In this document: positions 15,406 through 24,120 of the stretch, piece after piece | Layout of the letters: each line of letters opens with the position of its first letter | Position numbering within the stretch: position 1 is the stretch's first letter | DNA from: Streptomyces sp. NBC_00654 | GTDB taxonomy: Bacteria; Actinomycetota; Actinomycetes; Streptomycetales; Streptomycetaceae | Assembly: GCF_026341775.1 (NCBI RefSeq) | Contig: NZ_JAPEOB010000006.1 | Coordinates: 1-64,000 of the forward strand | Direction of reading: 5' to 3' | DNA: 64,000 nucleotides | The notes under the pieces: generated by a model | The model's input: only the letters and a program-made list of their open reading frames with translations | The model's database searches: none | What the model was told of the DNA's origin: nothing | Made by a program: the position numbers and the translations under genes

Positions 15406-15931
15406 CTCCTCGACCAGGAGGGGATGGTGTGGTGCCATCGATGAGGACTGGACTGCCATGGCCGCTGGACTGGCAACGGCACCACTGGGTCCTCGCCGAT
15501 CTCGCCGACACCGAGGCCGGCGGATCCCTCCCCGACATCCAACCCGGCGTGCTCTTCGAGGGACGATCTGAGAAGTGGTTGGCACGGCAGCGGAAGGCAC
15601 ACACCTGGGCGCAGCTGAGCGCCGTACAGCAGGAGCGGCTCGGCGGGCTCGGCGTGACACCCGACAAGCCTGTGCCGCCCCGGTGAAGGCACGCGCGGCG
15701 AAGGGGGCGGGTGGGTTGTCGGCGCCGTTTCGGCGGGGTCGCGGCGCTCGCCCGTACCTCCAGTGCGAAGGGCACGAAAGGCCGGTCCCCGGGAAGCATG
15801 AGGAGCCCGTCGACGGCCAGGAGCACGTCGTGAAGCTCGGTGTGTTCATCAGCAACACCAGGAGCCGACGCGACCGGCTCACCCAGGAACACCGCGAGGT
15901 CCTCGCCGGGCTCGGGGTGGAATGGGCGTGA
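15406..15931 (+). pseudogene. Helicase tail remnant with internal deletion, copy 4
   Basis: Starts in LLDQEGMVW of the helicase and jumps straight to the IDEDW region, removing about 70 codons. It continues through WQRHHWVLADLADTEAGG and AHTWAQLSAVQQERL, then shifts frame near 15680 before AGGLSAPFRR and ends GVEWA. The deletion joint (GGTGTGG/TGCCATCGATG) is also present at 60.7 kb, so both derive from one damaged ancestor. Confidence 0.87.
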
Positions 15932-15987
15932 CGCCGGCCGTAGCCGGTCGCTGAACCCGCCGGAGAGACGTCACGTCATGCCGCGCA

Positions 15988-16018
15988 GAGACCCCGGGGT
16001 GGTGTCACCCGGGGTCTC
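15988..16018. terminator. Hairpin after helicase tail copy 4
   Basis: 11-bp stem GAGACCCCGGG with loop GTGGTGTCA. A diverged version of the hairpin at 2743, in the same place relative to the helicase stop, 31 bp before the convergent 131-aa gene. Confidence 0.72.
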
Positions 16019-16048
16019 GTGCTGTCGGCTGCGGTGGCCGGTGGCGGT

Positions 16049-16444
16049 TCAGGTGGTCGCGTTGCCCGGGGCGGTCTGGAGGCGGTCGAGGCGTTCGTAG
16101 AGGGCGCGGATGAGGCGGGCCCGGTTCTGCACGCAGTGCAGGGTGCCCTGGTGAGGTGTGCTCAGGCGGCGTTGGGCTTCGGCGAGGAGGATCTCGGCCA
16201 GGGCTCGGGGGCCGGTGTCCTCGTCCAGGAGATCGGTGTGGTGGCGGACGTCGGTGGCGACGGCACGGGCGTGACCGGTCAGCTGCAGGGCGATCTGCTC
16301 GAAATCGTGCGGGGTGAGGGCGACCCGGTCGGCCCAGGACAGGACCGCGGCGACCAAACACTCGTAGGGGGCGCGATCCAGGGGCAACCGGGCACCGAAC
16401 AACCCGCGCGGGTAATGGAGAACAGTGTGCGTGTTCAGTTTCAT
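16049..16444 (-). CDS. DUF6415-like small protein, left copy
   Basis: A 131-aa helical protein (PRGLFGARLPLDRAPYECLV; HDFEQIALQLTGHARAVATD; CVQNRARLIRALYERLDRLQ). The size and the final NRARLIRALYERL pattern recall the DUF6415 family of Streptomyces helical proteins; no activity is established and the assignment is tentative. The ATG at 16444 has GTGAGG upstream. The right copy at 61320-61715 is about 87% identical. Confidence 0.6.
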   Translation of the reverse strand: MKLNTHTVLHYPRGLFGARLPLDRAPYECLVAAVLSWADRVALTPHDFEQIALQLTGHARAVATDVRHHTDLLDEDTGPRALAEILLAEAQRRLSTPHQGTLHCVQNRARLIRALYERLDRLQTAPGNATT

Positions 16445-17032
16445 CAGGCCTCACCCCAGGGGTTTCACGAAGTCTCCGGCAGCCGGCCGCCACCTGATGC
16501 TCAATCGCCGCCGCCACCCCCACCGGATGGGTCTCCCCCGACTGCAACCCTATGCAACCCCCACACACCCGCTCCAGACCAGGACGGCAAGCCGGGGCAT
16601 CCGAGCGGGAATGCCGCCCTCGCCTGCCGGCCGCTCGTCTTCCGCGGCCCCGGTCACCCGATCGTGGGAGCGGTACTCGAAGACGCCAGAGAGCCCGGCT
16701 CCCAAGACATAGCTTGGCCACGCTGCGGGTCCCGGCCAGCCACCCGAACGGGACCCGCGGTGTCACGCCCTGGCGGCCGCACCACCTGCCCCGGCCGCCA
16801 GGGAATCCAACCGGCACCACCCCCCCTGGTCACACCAGCCTCAACTCTGGTGTCCTCCGCCCGGATCCGCCGCCTTCGGGAACCGGGGCGGTGTACGGGA
16901 GTACCGCACCTTCACCCACCAGCGGACCCGCGTGATCGAGATCGTGTACGACGGCCAGGACCACCACGAGGACTGCATGTACCCGACCCTCAGCAACCCG
17001 GAATCGTGCAGCTGCGCCGAACTCCTCCGGGA
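16445..17032. other. Gap ending in a short gene remnant
   Basis: The first ~145 bp belong to the duplicated block. The remainder is non-coding in appearance until about 16880, where a forward frame reads YRTFTHQRTRVIEIVYDGQD then HHEDCMYPTLSNPESCSCAE and stops at the edge of the IS1182 element. This is probably the 3' end of a broken gene of unknown function. Confidence 0.45.
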
Positions 17033-18750
17033 CTAGAAGACTGATGAAGATGTTGGGTTCTGGCCCCGCCGCGTCAGCGGCGGGGCCAGACTCGTTGTTG
17101 TGGTTCAAGGGGAGTGGGTCGGGGAGACGGTCGGGCCCGATGTGTGGGTGACGTGCCGGGAGTTGATTCCGGCTGGGAGTGTGTTCGCGTTCCTGGCCGA
17201 GCACCGTGGCCGGCTGTTTCCCGCGGAGATGTTCGCCGACATGTATCCGTCGGCGAACGGGCGGCCCTCGATGCCGCCGCAGATCCTGGCCGCCGCGATC
17301 ACGGTGCAGGCCTTGCACGGCCTGTCGGACTTCGAGACGGTCCAGGAATTACGCTGTGACCTGCGGTGGAAAGCCGCCTGCGGGCTCGGTCTGCACGACA
17401 TGGCCTTCGACCCGTCCCTGCTGGCCTACTTCCGTCGACGGCTGGCCCGCTCCACGCGCCCGAACCGGGTCTTCGAAGCGGTCCGCGAGGTCGTCAAGGC
17501 CACCGGCGTCCTGAGGGGCAGGCGCCGCCGGGCACTGGACTCCACCGTCCTGGACGACGCGGTCGCCACCCAGGACACCGTCACCCAGATCATCGCCGCT
17601 GTCCGGGCGGTCATCCGGGAAGTCCCGGGAGCTGGCCCGGCCGCGGCCGTGCAGTGCACCGCGCACGACTACACCGACCCGGGCAAGCCCCGCATCGCCT
17701 GGAACGACGCCCGGGCCCGCGCCGCGCTGGTCGACGCCCTGGTCACGGATGCACTGCGGCTGCTGGGGCACCTGCCCGAGCAGCAGCTCGGCGAGAAGGC
17801 CGCGAACGCGGTGGGCATCCTGGCCCTGGTCGCCGGGCAGGATGTCGAACCGGCCGAGGACTCCGACGGCCGCGACGGGCGCTGGCGCATCACCCAGGGC
17901 ACCGCCCCTGGCCGCATGGTCTCCACCGTCGATCCCGAAGCCCGGCACGTCCACAAGACCCGCTCCCACAAGCAGGACGGATACAAGGCCCACCTCGCCG
18001 TCGAGCCCGAGACCGGCCTGTTCACCGCCGTCGCCCTCACTCCCGGAACCGGGCCGGAGCACCACGAAGCCGCCGTCGGCCTGGACCTGCTCGCCGAGGA
18101 GGACGAGCCGGTTCACGCCTTCGGCGACACCGCCTACTCCACCGGTGACGCCCGCCAGGTGCTGGAGCAGACCGGACACCGGCTGTTCCTCAAACCCGCC
18201 CCGCTGCGGGCGGCCGTTCCCGGCGGTTTCACTCTCGACGACTTCGCCATCGACACCGCCGCGGCCACCGTGACCTGTCCCCAAGGACACACCGTCCCTC
18301 TGTCGGACCCGGGCGGGCAGCACCACCAGCGCAAAGCGGCTTTCAAAGACCTGTGCACCGGCTGCCCCCTGCGTGAGAAGTGCACCAGAGCCAAAGCGGG
18401 CAGGATCCTGACCCTCCGCCCCCACCACGACCAGCAGGCGGCCGCCCGCCACCAGGCCGCCACCGACCCCCATTGGCAAGCCGCCTACCGTCGCTGGCGA
18501 CCACCGGTCGAACGGGCTGTCGCCTGGATCGTCCGCCGAGGCAACCGCAGACTCCGCTACATCGGCACCATCAAGAACGACACCTGGCTCCACACCCGAG
18601 CAGCCGCTCTCAACCTCCGCCGACTGATCAACCTCGGACTCACCCACACGAACGGCACCTGGCACCTCGCCCCAGCCGGCACATGACCACGAGGGGCTGC
18701 CCGGCCTCCGGCCGGACAGCCCCTCAACAAGATCTTCATCAGTCTTCTAG
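17033..18750 (+). mobile_element. IS1182-family element, apparently complete
   Basis: Terminal inverted repeats CTAGAAGACTGATGAAGAT at the left and its complement at the right end, enclosing one transposase. GGA occurs just outside both ends; alternatively the palindromic CTAG is the duplicated target. An internal hairpin (CCGGCCTCCGGCCGG) follows the transposase. Confidence 0.88.
17100..18686 (+). CDS. IS1182-family transposase
   Basis: A 528-aa DDE transposase. It has the N-terminal family block LFPAEMFADMYPSANGRPSM, catalytic aspartates in RALDSTVLDDAVA and AFGDTAYSTGDAR, a cysteine cluster TCPQGH...CTGCPLREKC, and the C-terminal RRGNRRLRYIGTIKNDTWLH with the last acidic/basic motif. The length is normal for the family and no frameshift is seen. 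The GTG at 17100 is the first in-frame start inside the element. Probably active. Confidence 0.92.
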   Translation: MVQGEWVGETVGPDVWVTCRELIPAGSVFAFLAEHRGRLFPAEMFADMYPSANGRPSMPPQILAAAITVQALHGLSDFETVQELRCDLRWKAACGLGLHDMAFDPSLLAYFRRRLARSTRPNRVFEAVREVVKATGVLRGRRRRALDSTVLDDAVATQDTVTQIIAAVRAVIREVPGAGPAAAVQCTAHDYTDPGKPRIAWNDARARAALVDALVTDALRLLGHLPEQQLGEKAANAVGILALVAGQDVEPAEDSDGRDGRWRITQGTAPGRMVSTVDPEARHVHKTRSHKQDGYKAHLAVEPETGLFTAVALTPGTGPEHHEAAVGLDLLAEEDEPVHAFGDTAYSTGDARQVLEQTGHRLFLKPAPLRAAVPGGFTLDDFAIDTAAATVTCPQGHTVPLSDPGGQHHQRKAAFKDLCTGCPLREKCTRAKAGRILTLRPHHDQQAAARHQAATDPHWQAAYRRWRPPVERAVAWIVRRGNRRLRYIGTIKNDTWLHTRAAALNLRRLINLGLTHTNGTWHLAPAGT

Positions 18751-18864
18751 GGACTGTTTCTTCGGGATCAACTTGCCCAAGATGAGGATGCCGCCGCGAC
18801 CGATGAGTCCTGTTCCTGTGTGGAGTCAACCTCGATGATGCAAGCACACAGATGGGAGCAGCAC

Positions 18865-19455
18865 GTGGGACAGCTGGCCGTGGTCAACTTCGTCTCGTTG
18901 GACGGCGTTATGCAGTCGGTCCTCTCGGCCGACGAGGACCGGGATGGTGGGTTCGATCAAGGCGGCTGGGTGCTGCCCTATGTCGACGAGGCGGTGGAGC
19001 GATTCATGAGCGAGGCCACGGCTGGTGCCGGAGCCCTGCTCCTGGGCCGCAGAACGTACGAGATCTTCGCCGCCACATGGCCGCACGCCGACATGAACGA
19101 CCCCGCGGTGGCCGCGATGAACGCGGTGCCCAAATACGTGGCTTCCAACTCGGTCAGGGATCTGCGTTGGGCGAACTCCATCCTTCTCGGCGCTGATCTG
19201 GCGGAAGAGGTCAGCGGTCTCAAGGCCGCATCCGAGAGCGAGACGGTGGTTCTGGGCAGCGGAGGGCTGCTCGGAACCCTGATCGAGTACGACCTCGTCG
19301 ACGAGTACCGGCTGCTGGTCTTTCCTCTCATCCTGGGTAGGGGGAAGCAGCTCTTCGCTGATGGCGAGAGCCCTCGCCGCCTGACCCTTACCGCCACGCA
19401 GCCGACACCGTCCGGCGTATTGATCAACACCTACCGGCGCCGTGCTGAAGGTTGA
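18865..19455 (+). CDS. RibD-C/dihydrofolate-reductase-like protein
   Basis: A 196-aa protein of the RibD C-terminal fold. It starts GQLAVVNFVSLDGVMQS and contains LLLGRRTYEIFAATWP, KYVASNS, ETVVLGSGGLLGTLIEYDLVD and the end PLILGRGKQLFADGESPRRL. Family members bind NADPH and reduce pteridine- or flavin-precursor-like substrates, but single-domain Streptomyces members are mostly uncharacterised. The GTG at 18865 has GGGAG seven bases upstream; an ATG further out reads through this site. It starts 115 bp after IS1182. Confidence 0.82.
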   Translation: MGQLAVVNFVSLDGVMQSVLSADEDRDGGFDQGGWVLPYVDEAVERFMSEATAGAGALLLGRRTYEIFAATWPHADMNDPAVAAMNAVPKYVASNSVRDLRWANSILLGADLAEEVSGLKAASESETVVLGSGGLLGTLIEYDLVDEYRLLVFPLILGRGKQLFADGESPRRLTLTATQPTPSGVLINTYRRRAEG

Positions 19456-19660
19456 GGTCTCGGCTCCGAGCCCAGCTCACCAATATCTTCCCCGGCCTGG
19501 AGCGGGCACTGGACCTGACCAACACCGGCCCACTCATACTGCTGACCGGATACCAGACCCCGGCCTCCCTCCGCCGGACAGGCAAGAAGCGGCTCGAAGC
19601 CTGGCTGCGCAACCACAAGGTCCTGCGCGCCGACCGGCTCTCCGAGACAGCTCTGGAGGC
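19455..19660 (+). pseudogene. IS110-family transposase, central fragment
   Basis: Reads LRAQLTNIFPGLERALDLTN, LILLTGYQTPASLRRTGKKR and LEAWLRNHKVLRADRLSET, matching the linker before the C-terminal transposase_20 domain of IS110 elements. Both the RuvC-like N-terminus and the C-terminus are missing. A hexanucleotide repeat follows at its 3' edge. Confidence 0.75.
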
Positions 19661-19662
19661 TG

Positions 19663-19692
19663 TCTTGGTCTTGGTCTTGGTCTTGGTCTTGG
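19663..19692 (+). repeat. Five tandem TCTTGG hexamers
   Basis: Perfect (TCTTGG)5 at the edge of the IS110 fragment. It is unusually AT-rich and simple for this region and may mark a repaired junction. Confidence 0.9.
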
Positions 19693-19760
19693 CCGGGATG
19701 CTCGTGCTCCTGGCCTCGCTGGTCGGCCGGGCCAGCCGGCTCGGCCGGGGCCTCTTGGCC

Positions 19761-20369
19761 CTACATGGCGCGGCGGGCGTTGGCCACGCGGGTGAAGGCG
19801 GCGAGCCGGTCCAGGTTCTCCGGTGTGCGCAGCCACGTCGCCGGGTCGGTCGTCCGGCCCTCCAGGTACTCCTCGGGCATCGCTGCCTGCTGGTGTGCCT
19901 GGACGGCGGCGGCCCGCTGCGCCGGGGTGAGCGTGACGTCCCGGCCTGGGTGATCGACCGCGTGCGGTGGATCTGACGTCTGGTCGTGATGATGGTCGTC
20001 GGTGTGCGCGGCAGCCGACGTCGTCGCGGCCGGGGCGTCGTCTTGTGCGCCGGCGGGCGCGGGGCGGGCGGCGCGGATCGCGTTCTGGACGGCGAGGCTG
20101 GCGACCCGGGCCCGCTCGTACCGCGACGACTCCCGGGGCGGCTTGCCGTCAGTACTGGCGATCCGCCATCTGCCCGGTTCGGTGAAGTCGGCGGTGTAGA
20201 AGACCTGGTCGACAGCCGGAGTCGGTCGGCCTGGCTGGGAAGCGGTGGTCTGGCGGGTGTGGTCGGCCAGGGCGCGGCCAGCGATGTAGTCGTCCAGGCC
20301 GCGTGGGAACTCGTGCCCGCGCAAGGTTTCCAGAGGTGCCGGCGGGCTTCGGCCACCCCGGGTGTTCAT
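19761..20369 (-). CDS. Hypothetical protein
   Basis: A 202-aa protein starting MNTRGGRSPPAPLETLRGHE. It has an alanine/proline-rich middle (APAGAQDDAPAATTSAAAHT, a His/Asp cluster DDHHHDQ) and a structured end DPATWLRTPENLDRLAAFTR. It has no recognised domain. Third-position GC and the natural-looking N- and C-terminal segments support coding. No strong ribosome-binding site is visible for the ATG at 20369. Confidence 0.45.
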   Translation of the reverse strand: MNTRGGRSPPAPLETLRGHEFPRGLDDYIAGRALADHTRQTTASQPGRPTPAVDQVFYTADFTEPGRWRIASTDGKPPRESSRYERARVASLAVQNAIRAARPAPAGAQDDAPAATTSAAAHTDDHHHDQTSDPPHAVDHPGRDVTLTPAQRAAAVQAHQQAAMPEEYLEGRTTDPATWLRTPENLDRLAAFTRVANARRAM

Positions 20370-20521
20370 TAGGCAAGTCGCCTGTCGGAATTGAGTCTGT
20401 CGGGAGGCGATGACGACCAAGGACCAATAGATCAGGGTCGCGCTGTCGAGGAAAGGCGTGAGCAAGGGGTCGTCAGAGCCTGCGCTGCTGACGCCCTCTT
20501 GCCATGCGCGCCATCAGCCTC

Positions 20522-21805
20522 CTATCCAGCTGCTGCTTTGGCGACCTCAGGGGCAGTCGGCTTCTCGGTAGGAGCCGGTGTGCGGTAGGCGCGCAGGGGG
20601 CCGTTGGTCGCGGCCACGGCGGCGATCGCCAGGATGGCAGACAGTCCGCCGAAGACGAACGAGAAGGATGCTGAGGTGGCCGAGGCCAATAGGCCGCCGC
20701 GAAAGTTGCCGAGTTCGGGGCCCGCGACTCCGATGACGTGTTCTACCGAAGAGATCCGTCCCCGGTACGCGTCTGGTGTCTCCAACTGGACCAGGGCGCC
20801 TCGGGTGATGACGGACACGGTGTCGGCAGCGCCCGCAACGGCCAGGCACGCGAGCGCCAGCCACAACGGCCCCGCCAGGCCGAAACAGGCCAGCGCCAGG
20901 CCCCAGACGGCGGCTGCTGACAGCTGGACCAGGCCGCCACGGCTCCACCGTGTGACCGTGCCGGAGAGTAGTCCCGCCGTGATTCCCCCGACTGCGACGG
21001 CCGTGAGGAACAGGCCGAGGGTTTGCGGGTTTCCGCCGAAGCGGATGTCGTTCACCAGCGGGAAGAGCGCGATGGGCATGGCGAGGAGCGTCGCGGACAG
21101 GTCGGTGGCCATCGAGCCCCACAGCGTCGGGCGGCGCAGGATCCGCCAACTGCCACGCTCCGGACGGCGCTTGCCCCCGGCCGCTGCGGCGCCATCAGGT
21201 GGCATGGCGGGCAGGCGGATCAGCGAGAGTGCCGCGATGGTCATGGTCACGGCCTGGGCGGCGTATGCGGCAGCTATATCCCAGCGGGCGATGATCAGCC
21301 CGGCCAGCGCGGGTCCGGCAAGCATCGCCGCCTGGAAGGAGACGTTCATCAGCGCGAGGCCGGCCGCGACCTGGTCGCTCGGCAACAGCCGGACGGGGAA
21401 CGTGCGCCGCGCGGGAGCGCCGAGAGCGCTGCAGCTCGTCCCCACGGCGACCAGGGCGAGCAAGAGGACCACGCTGCGGTTGCCCGACAGGGCCTGGGCG
21501 CACAGCCCTGCGGCGGCCAGCAGACTGCCCACGGCGGTAGACCGCACCACCGTGCGACGGTCGAAGGTGTCGGCCAATGTCCCGCCGAGCAGCCCGAACA
21601 GCACCATCGGCAGGCCGGTGGCGAGCCCGATGGCACCGGTGCCCACCGGGCTGCCGGTCAGGTCCCAGACCTGGGCCAGCACCGCCACGGTGGCTATCTG
21701 GCCGCCGAGTTGAGAGGTGCAGGTACCGATCCACAGGTCACGAAACGGTCGGCTGCCGCGCAGTGGGCGGGTGTCGAGGAAGCGGACGCTGCCACGCCCG
21801 CTCAT
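20522..21805 (-). CDS. MFS transporter (MFS_3/EntS-like exporter)
   Basis: A 427-aa membrane protein with about 12 hydrophobic segments. It has the loop motif GGTLADTFDRRTVVRST between helices 2 and 3 and a central cytoplasmic linker (GAAAAGGKRRPERGSWR). The MFS_3 group includes enterobactin exporter EntS and macrolide/drug efflux proteins, so proton-driven export of a small hydrophobic molecule is likely. Its start overlaps the stop of the upstream MarR gene by four bases (ATGA), so the two are translationally coupled and the transporter is probably controlled by that regulator. Confidence 0.88.
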   Translation of the reverse strand: MSGRGSVRFLDTRPLRGSRPFRDLWIGTCTSQLGGQIATVAVLAQVWDLTGSPVGTGAIGLATGLPMVLFGLLGGTLADTFDRRTVVRSTAVGSLLAAAGLCAQALSGNRSVVLLLALVAVGTSCSALGAPARRTFPVRLLPSDQVAAGLALMNVSFQAAMLAGPALAGLIIARWDIAAAYAAQAVTMTIAALSLIRLPAMPPDGAAAAGGKRRPERGSWRILRRPTLWGSMATDLSATLLAMPIALFPLVNDIRFGGNPQTLGLFLTAVAVGGITAGLLSGTVTRWSRGGLVQLSAAAVWGLALACFGLAGPLWLALACLAVAGAADTVSVITRGALVQLETPDAYRGRISSVEHVIGVAGPELGNFRGGLLASATSASFSFVFGGLSAILAIAAVAATNGPLRAYRTPAPTEKPTAPEVAKAAAG

Positions 21806-22290
21806 CGCGGCGGCTCGACGAGGTGATCAAGGATCCGCTGGCGCATCGACCGGTGGCCCAGCGCCCGCCGCACTTCCTCGACGACGGTGGTCATCGCGTA
21901 CGGGATCTCGCTGTCCAGCTCGGCGACTGTCTCGTGAGTAGCGCGCCACTCCGCCTCGAGGAACGGCACCAGTGACCGTCCGCGCTCGGTCAGGTCAATC
22001 CGCCGGGTGCGAGCGTCAGGCCCCGGCTCGGAGGTGACCAGGCCCTCCTTACGCATAGCGGCGACGGTCTGGCTAATCGCGGAGTGCGAGCGGCCCAGGG
22101 ACTTCGCCAGCTCGCGAATGGTCAGCGGTCCGGTGTGGGCGAGCCGGATCAGCGGATAAGCGAACCGAGGCCGCACCCCCTCGATTCCGCGCTCGACGTA
22201 GACCTGCTCGATCTCGGCGTCCATGGCTGCCAGCAGCTCGTGCAGGGAGTGCCAGGGGTCGGGTACCGCTGTGGGGTCCGAAGATGTCAC
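21802..22290 (-). CDS. MarR-family transcriptional regulator
   Basis: A 162-aa winged-helix protein: YPLIRLAHTGPLTIREL, the recognition region AKSLGRSHSAISQTVAAMRK, and the wing GLVTSEPGPDARTRRIDLTE. MarR dimers typically repress an adjacent efflux gene and release DNA on binding phenolic or drug-like ligands. The GTG at 22290 was chosen because the operator-like repeat and a TATATT -10-like element lie directly upstream; no Shine-Dalgarno is present, suggesting a leaderless or near-leaderless transcript. Coupled to the MFS gene. Confidence 0.87.
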   Translation of the reverse strand: MTSSDPTAVPDPWHSLHELLAAMDAEIEQVYVERGIEGVRPRFAYPLIRLAHTGPLTIRELAKSLGRSHSAISQTVAAMRKEGLVTSEPGPDARTRRIDLTERGRSLVPFLEAEWRATHETVAELDSEIPYAMTTVVEEVRRALGHRSMRQRILDHLVEPPR

Positions 22291-22310
22291 AGCGCTAATA
22301 TAACAGCGCT
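22291..22310. promoter_or_regulatory. Probable MarR operator overlapping the promoter
   Basis: Two AGCGCT sites separated by eight AT-rich bases (AATATAAC), directly abutting the MarR start codon. A TATATT element reading leftward lies inside. The position fits autorepression of the MarR-MFS operon. Confidence 0.68.
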
Positions 22311-22332
22311 CCAATAAATAACTAAGGAGCAC

Positions 22333-22846
22333 TCACCGGCGGGACGCTCGCCTGCGTGGGGCAGGCAGGCGACTGACGTTGCCGGCCTGCTCGCCTTCTT
22401 CTCGGGCTTGCTGTAGCTCCAGGTCGCGCTCCGCGATGATCCGCCGGAGCGTCGCGGTGCGGGCTCGCTCCTTGGTGAGCTCATTTGTGACAGCTGCGAG
22501 CTTCTCCTTCAAGTCGGTCCTTGAACGCCTCAACGTCCCGCACCGTCGCGTCGTCCCACGAGCGGCCGATGGCGTCCAGGAAGTCGAACCACACGATCAA
22601 CGTGTACGCATACCGCCTACAGGTCCCTGGCTCGGAGGCCGCCATCTTCCCCTCCCTGAAGAAGAGGTTGACCCGGTGGTCCGGCCGGCCAGTCGGCGAG
22701 AGGATCACGGGAGTGCCATGCCGTGCGCCGTTGCGAGCAGCCCTCTCGTGCAGACACCCGAACCTCAGGACATCAGGATCGTCACCGAGTTGATGTGGGA
22801 CGGTGAAGTCGTAGAAGTCGACGCTCCAGTGCTCCAGAATATCCAT
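22333..22846 (-). pseudogene. Collapsed tyrosine-recombinase cassette (integrase N-terminus joined to a coiled-coil tail)
   Basis: The upstream part (22846 down to about 22530) encodes MDILEHWSVDFYDFTV then EPGTCRRYAYTLIVWFDFLD and WDDATVRDVEAFKD, the N-terminal SAM-like/core-binding domain of a phage-type integrase. It then passes in another frame to RTDLKEKLAAVTNELTKERA and LRRIIAERDLELQQAREEGE, a coiled coil like the end of the DUF6262 protein encoded behind such integrases. The catalytic domain (R-H-R-Y) is absent. A deletion between the first and last genes explains it. Confidence 0.62.
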
Positions 22847-22996
22847 GAGTCTCTCCCCCCAACATGGTCGTAACCGACAACTCAGAGGAGCCTAAAGAAC
22901 AGACGAACACCCCGGCTCCCCAGAACAGAACAACCAGAGGCGCCGAGGAAACCCATGCAGTCAGCATCGAAGTCATCTACGGGCTGACATGAGGCA

Positions 22997-24025
22997 TCAG
23001 TCCAGTGTCTGGATCAATTCGCTGCGCGTTGAGGTGTGTACGACCCGGCCGCGTGCTCCGTTGACGATGGGTAGGTACGGCGGGACGTGGCCGCATTCAA
23101 CATCAGCGATGATCGGAACGTTCAAGGGGCCGAGTGCGTCGAGCACGGCTTGGTGCTGGGTGAGCGAGTCGGCGCCGGGTGCCGACGTCCGGCCGACAAG
23201 GACCGCGTTCGCCATGTCGAAGAAGCCGGCCAGCCTCATCCCATGCAAGTTCCTGCAGATGGCGAAGGCGTCGTCGCCTCCTGCCTCGACGTACACGAGG
23301 AGACCTTCCGGAGACTCGGCCCGTGCAAAGGCTGAGACATCGAGGTAGGCCGTTCCCGTGAGGTTGCACAGCATCTCGATACAGCCCCCGATCAGACGCC
23401 CCTCGACTTCCACATCCCCCTCGCCGTCCAGCCGGGTCCACCCGCCGGGCGTATCAAGCGTGTACTCGCGCACCTCCGGGTGAGCACGGTAGTCGTCCCA
23501 GCCCGTGGCCCGGTAGCGGTTCGGCGGGGTCTGCGTGTACCGATGCCCCTGCGGGGCAGCGGCAATATCGAGCCATGACAACAGTCCTTCCGGCGCCCGG
23601 TAAGGCGTGTCCATGAGATTGTTGCCGTGCACTGTCGCAATCCCGGTGAGAATGGTGAGCGGCGTGATAATGGTCGACATGTCGGAGAACCCGACAAGCC
23701 AAGTCGGCTCGGCATCACGCAGCCGGGCCCAGTCCAGCAGCGGCAGCAGGTCGATCGCCGTCTCCCCACCCCACGGCGGCACCACGGCTCTGATGTCGGG
23801 ATCCGTCAGCATCGACATCAGCTCTCTCGCGCGATCGGCCGCAGGGGCGCTGACATGGCCGGCACCGTCCATGCAGCGGCCAACAACTACCTCGTATCCC
23901 CGGGCGTCTACATCGTGAATCGCCACGTCAAGGCGTCTGCGCAGCTCTTTCGGAACCCCGCTCGAAGGAGAGGTGATGCCGATGCGGTTACCAGGACGCA
24001 GGGGGCGCGGATATCGAACTGACAT
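22997..24025 (-). CDS. S66 family peptidase (LD-carboxypeptidase / MccF-like)
   Basis: A 342-aa serine carboxypeptidase. It has the early GxR block RPGNRIGITSPSSGVPKEL, nucleophile motif TWLVGFSDMS, catalytic glutamate in YVEAGGDDAF, and histidine in ECGHVPPYLPI, matching the Ser-Glu-His triad of S66 enzymes. Family roles are murein tetrapeptide recycling (LdcA) and cleavage of microcin C-type aminoacyl nucleotides for self-protection (MccF). The length fits. The ATG at 24025 is followed directly by the conserved N-terminus; no strong ribosome-binding site is visible. It stands alone, with an IS5 element upstream, so a protective role cannot be judged from context. Confidence 0.87.
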   Translation of the reverse strand: MSVRYPRPLRPGNRIGITSPSSGVPKELRRRLDVAIHDVDARGYEVVVGRCMDGAGHVSAPAADRARELMSMLTDPDIRAVVPPWGGETAIDLLPLLDWARLRDAEPTWLVGFSDMSTIITPLTILTGIATVHGNNLMDTPYRAPEGLLSWLDIAAAPQGHRYTQTPPNRYRATGWDDYRAHPEVREYTLDTPGGWTRLDGEGDVEVEGRLIGGCIEMLCNLTGTAYLDVSAFARAESPEGLLVYVEAGGDDAFAICRNLHGMRLAGFFDMANAVLVGRTSAPGADSLTQHQAVLDALGPLNVPIIADVECGHVPPYLPIVNGARGRVVHTSTRSELIQTLD

Positions 24026-24120
24026 GCGCGGAAGTCTGACACGACACCAGAGCAGTGCGATATCGACTTTGCATGCCACGAAGAGCAGATTTGGCGGGCA
24101 GAGTTCGGAAAAACCGACCG

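Larger units (their letters stand above)
13842..16590. repeat. Segmental duplication, left copy
   Basis: About 2.7 kb closely similar, in the same orientation, to 59222-61860. Shared content in order: GCTCACCGGAACACCATGCG, MerR-type gene (-), palindromic hairpin, a ~700-bp gene-free stretch, an internally deleted helicase tail (+), a hairpin, a 131-aa gene (-), and the tail CCACCGGATGGGTCTCCCCC. The copies differ by substitutions and several indels. Confidence 0.88.

Noticed and set aside
17349..18665. Long minus-strand frame opposite the IS1182 transposase
   Set aside because: Shadow of the transposase: valine/glycine-rich composition, no family, no start signal.
23000..24025. Calling the S66 peptidase an immunity gene of a microcin C-type cluster
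   Set aside because: No MccB-like adenylyltransferase, heptapeptide gene or exporter lies next to it; the catalytic family alone does not show this role.
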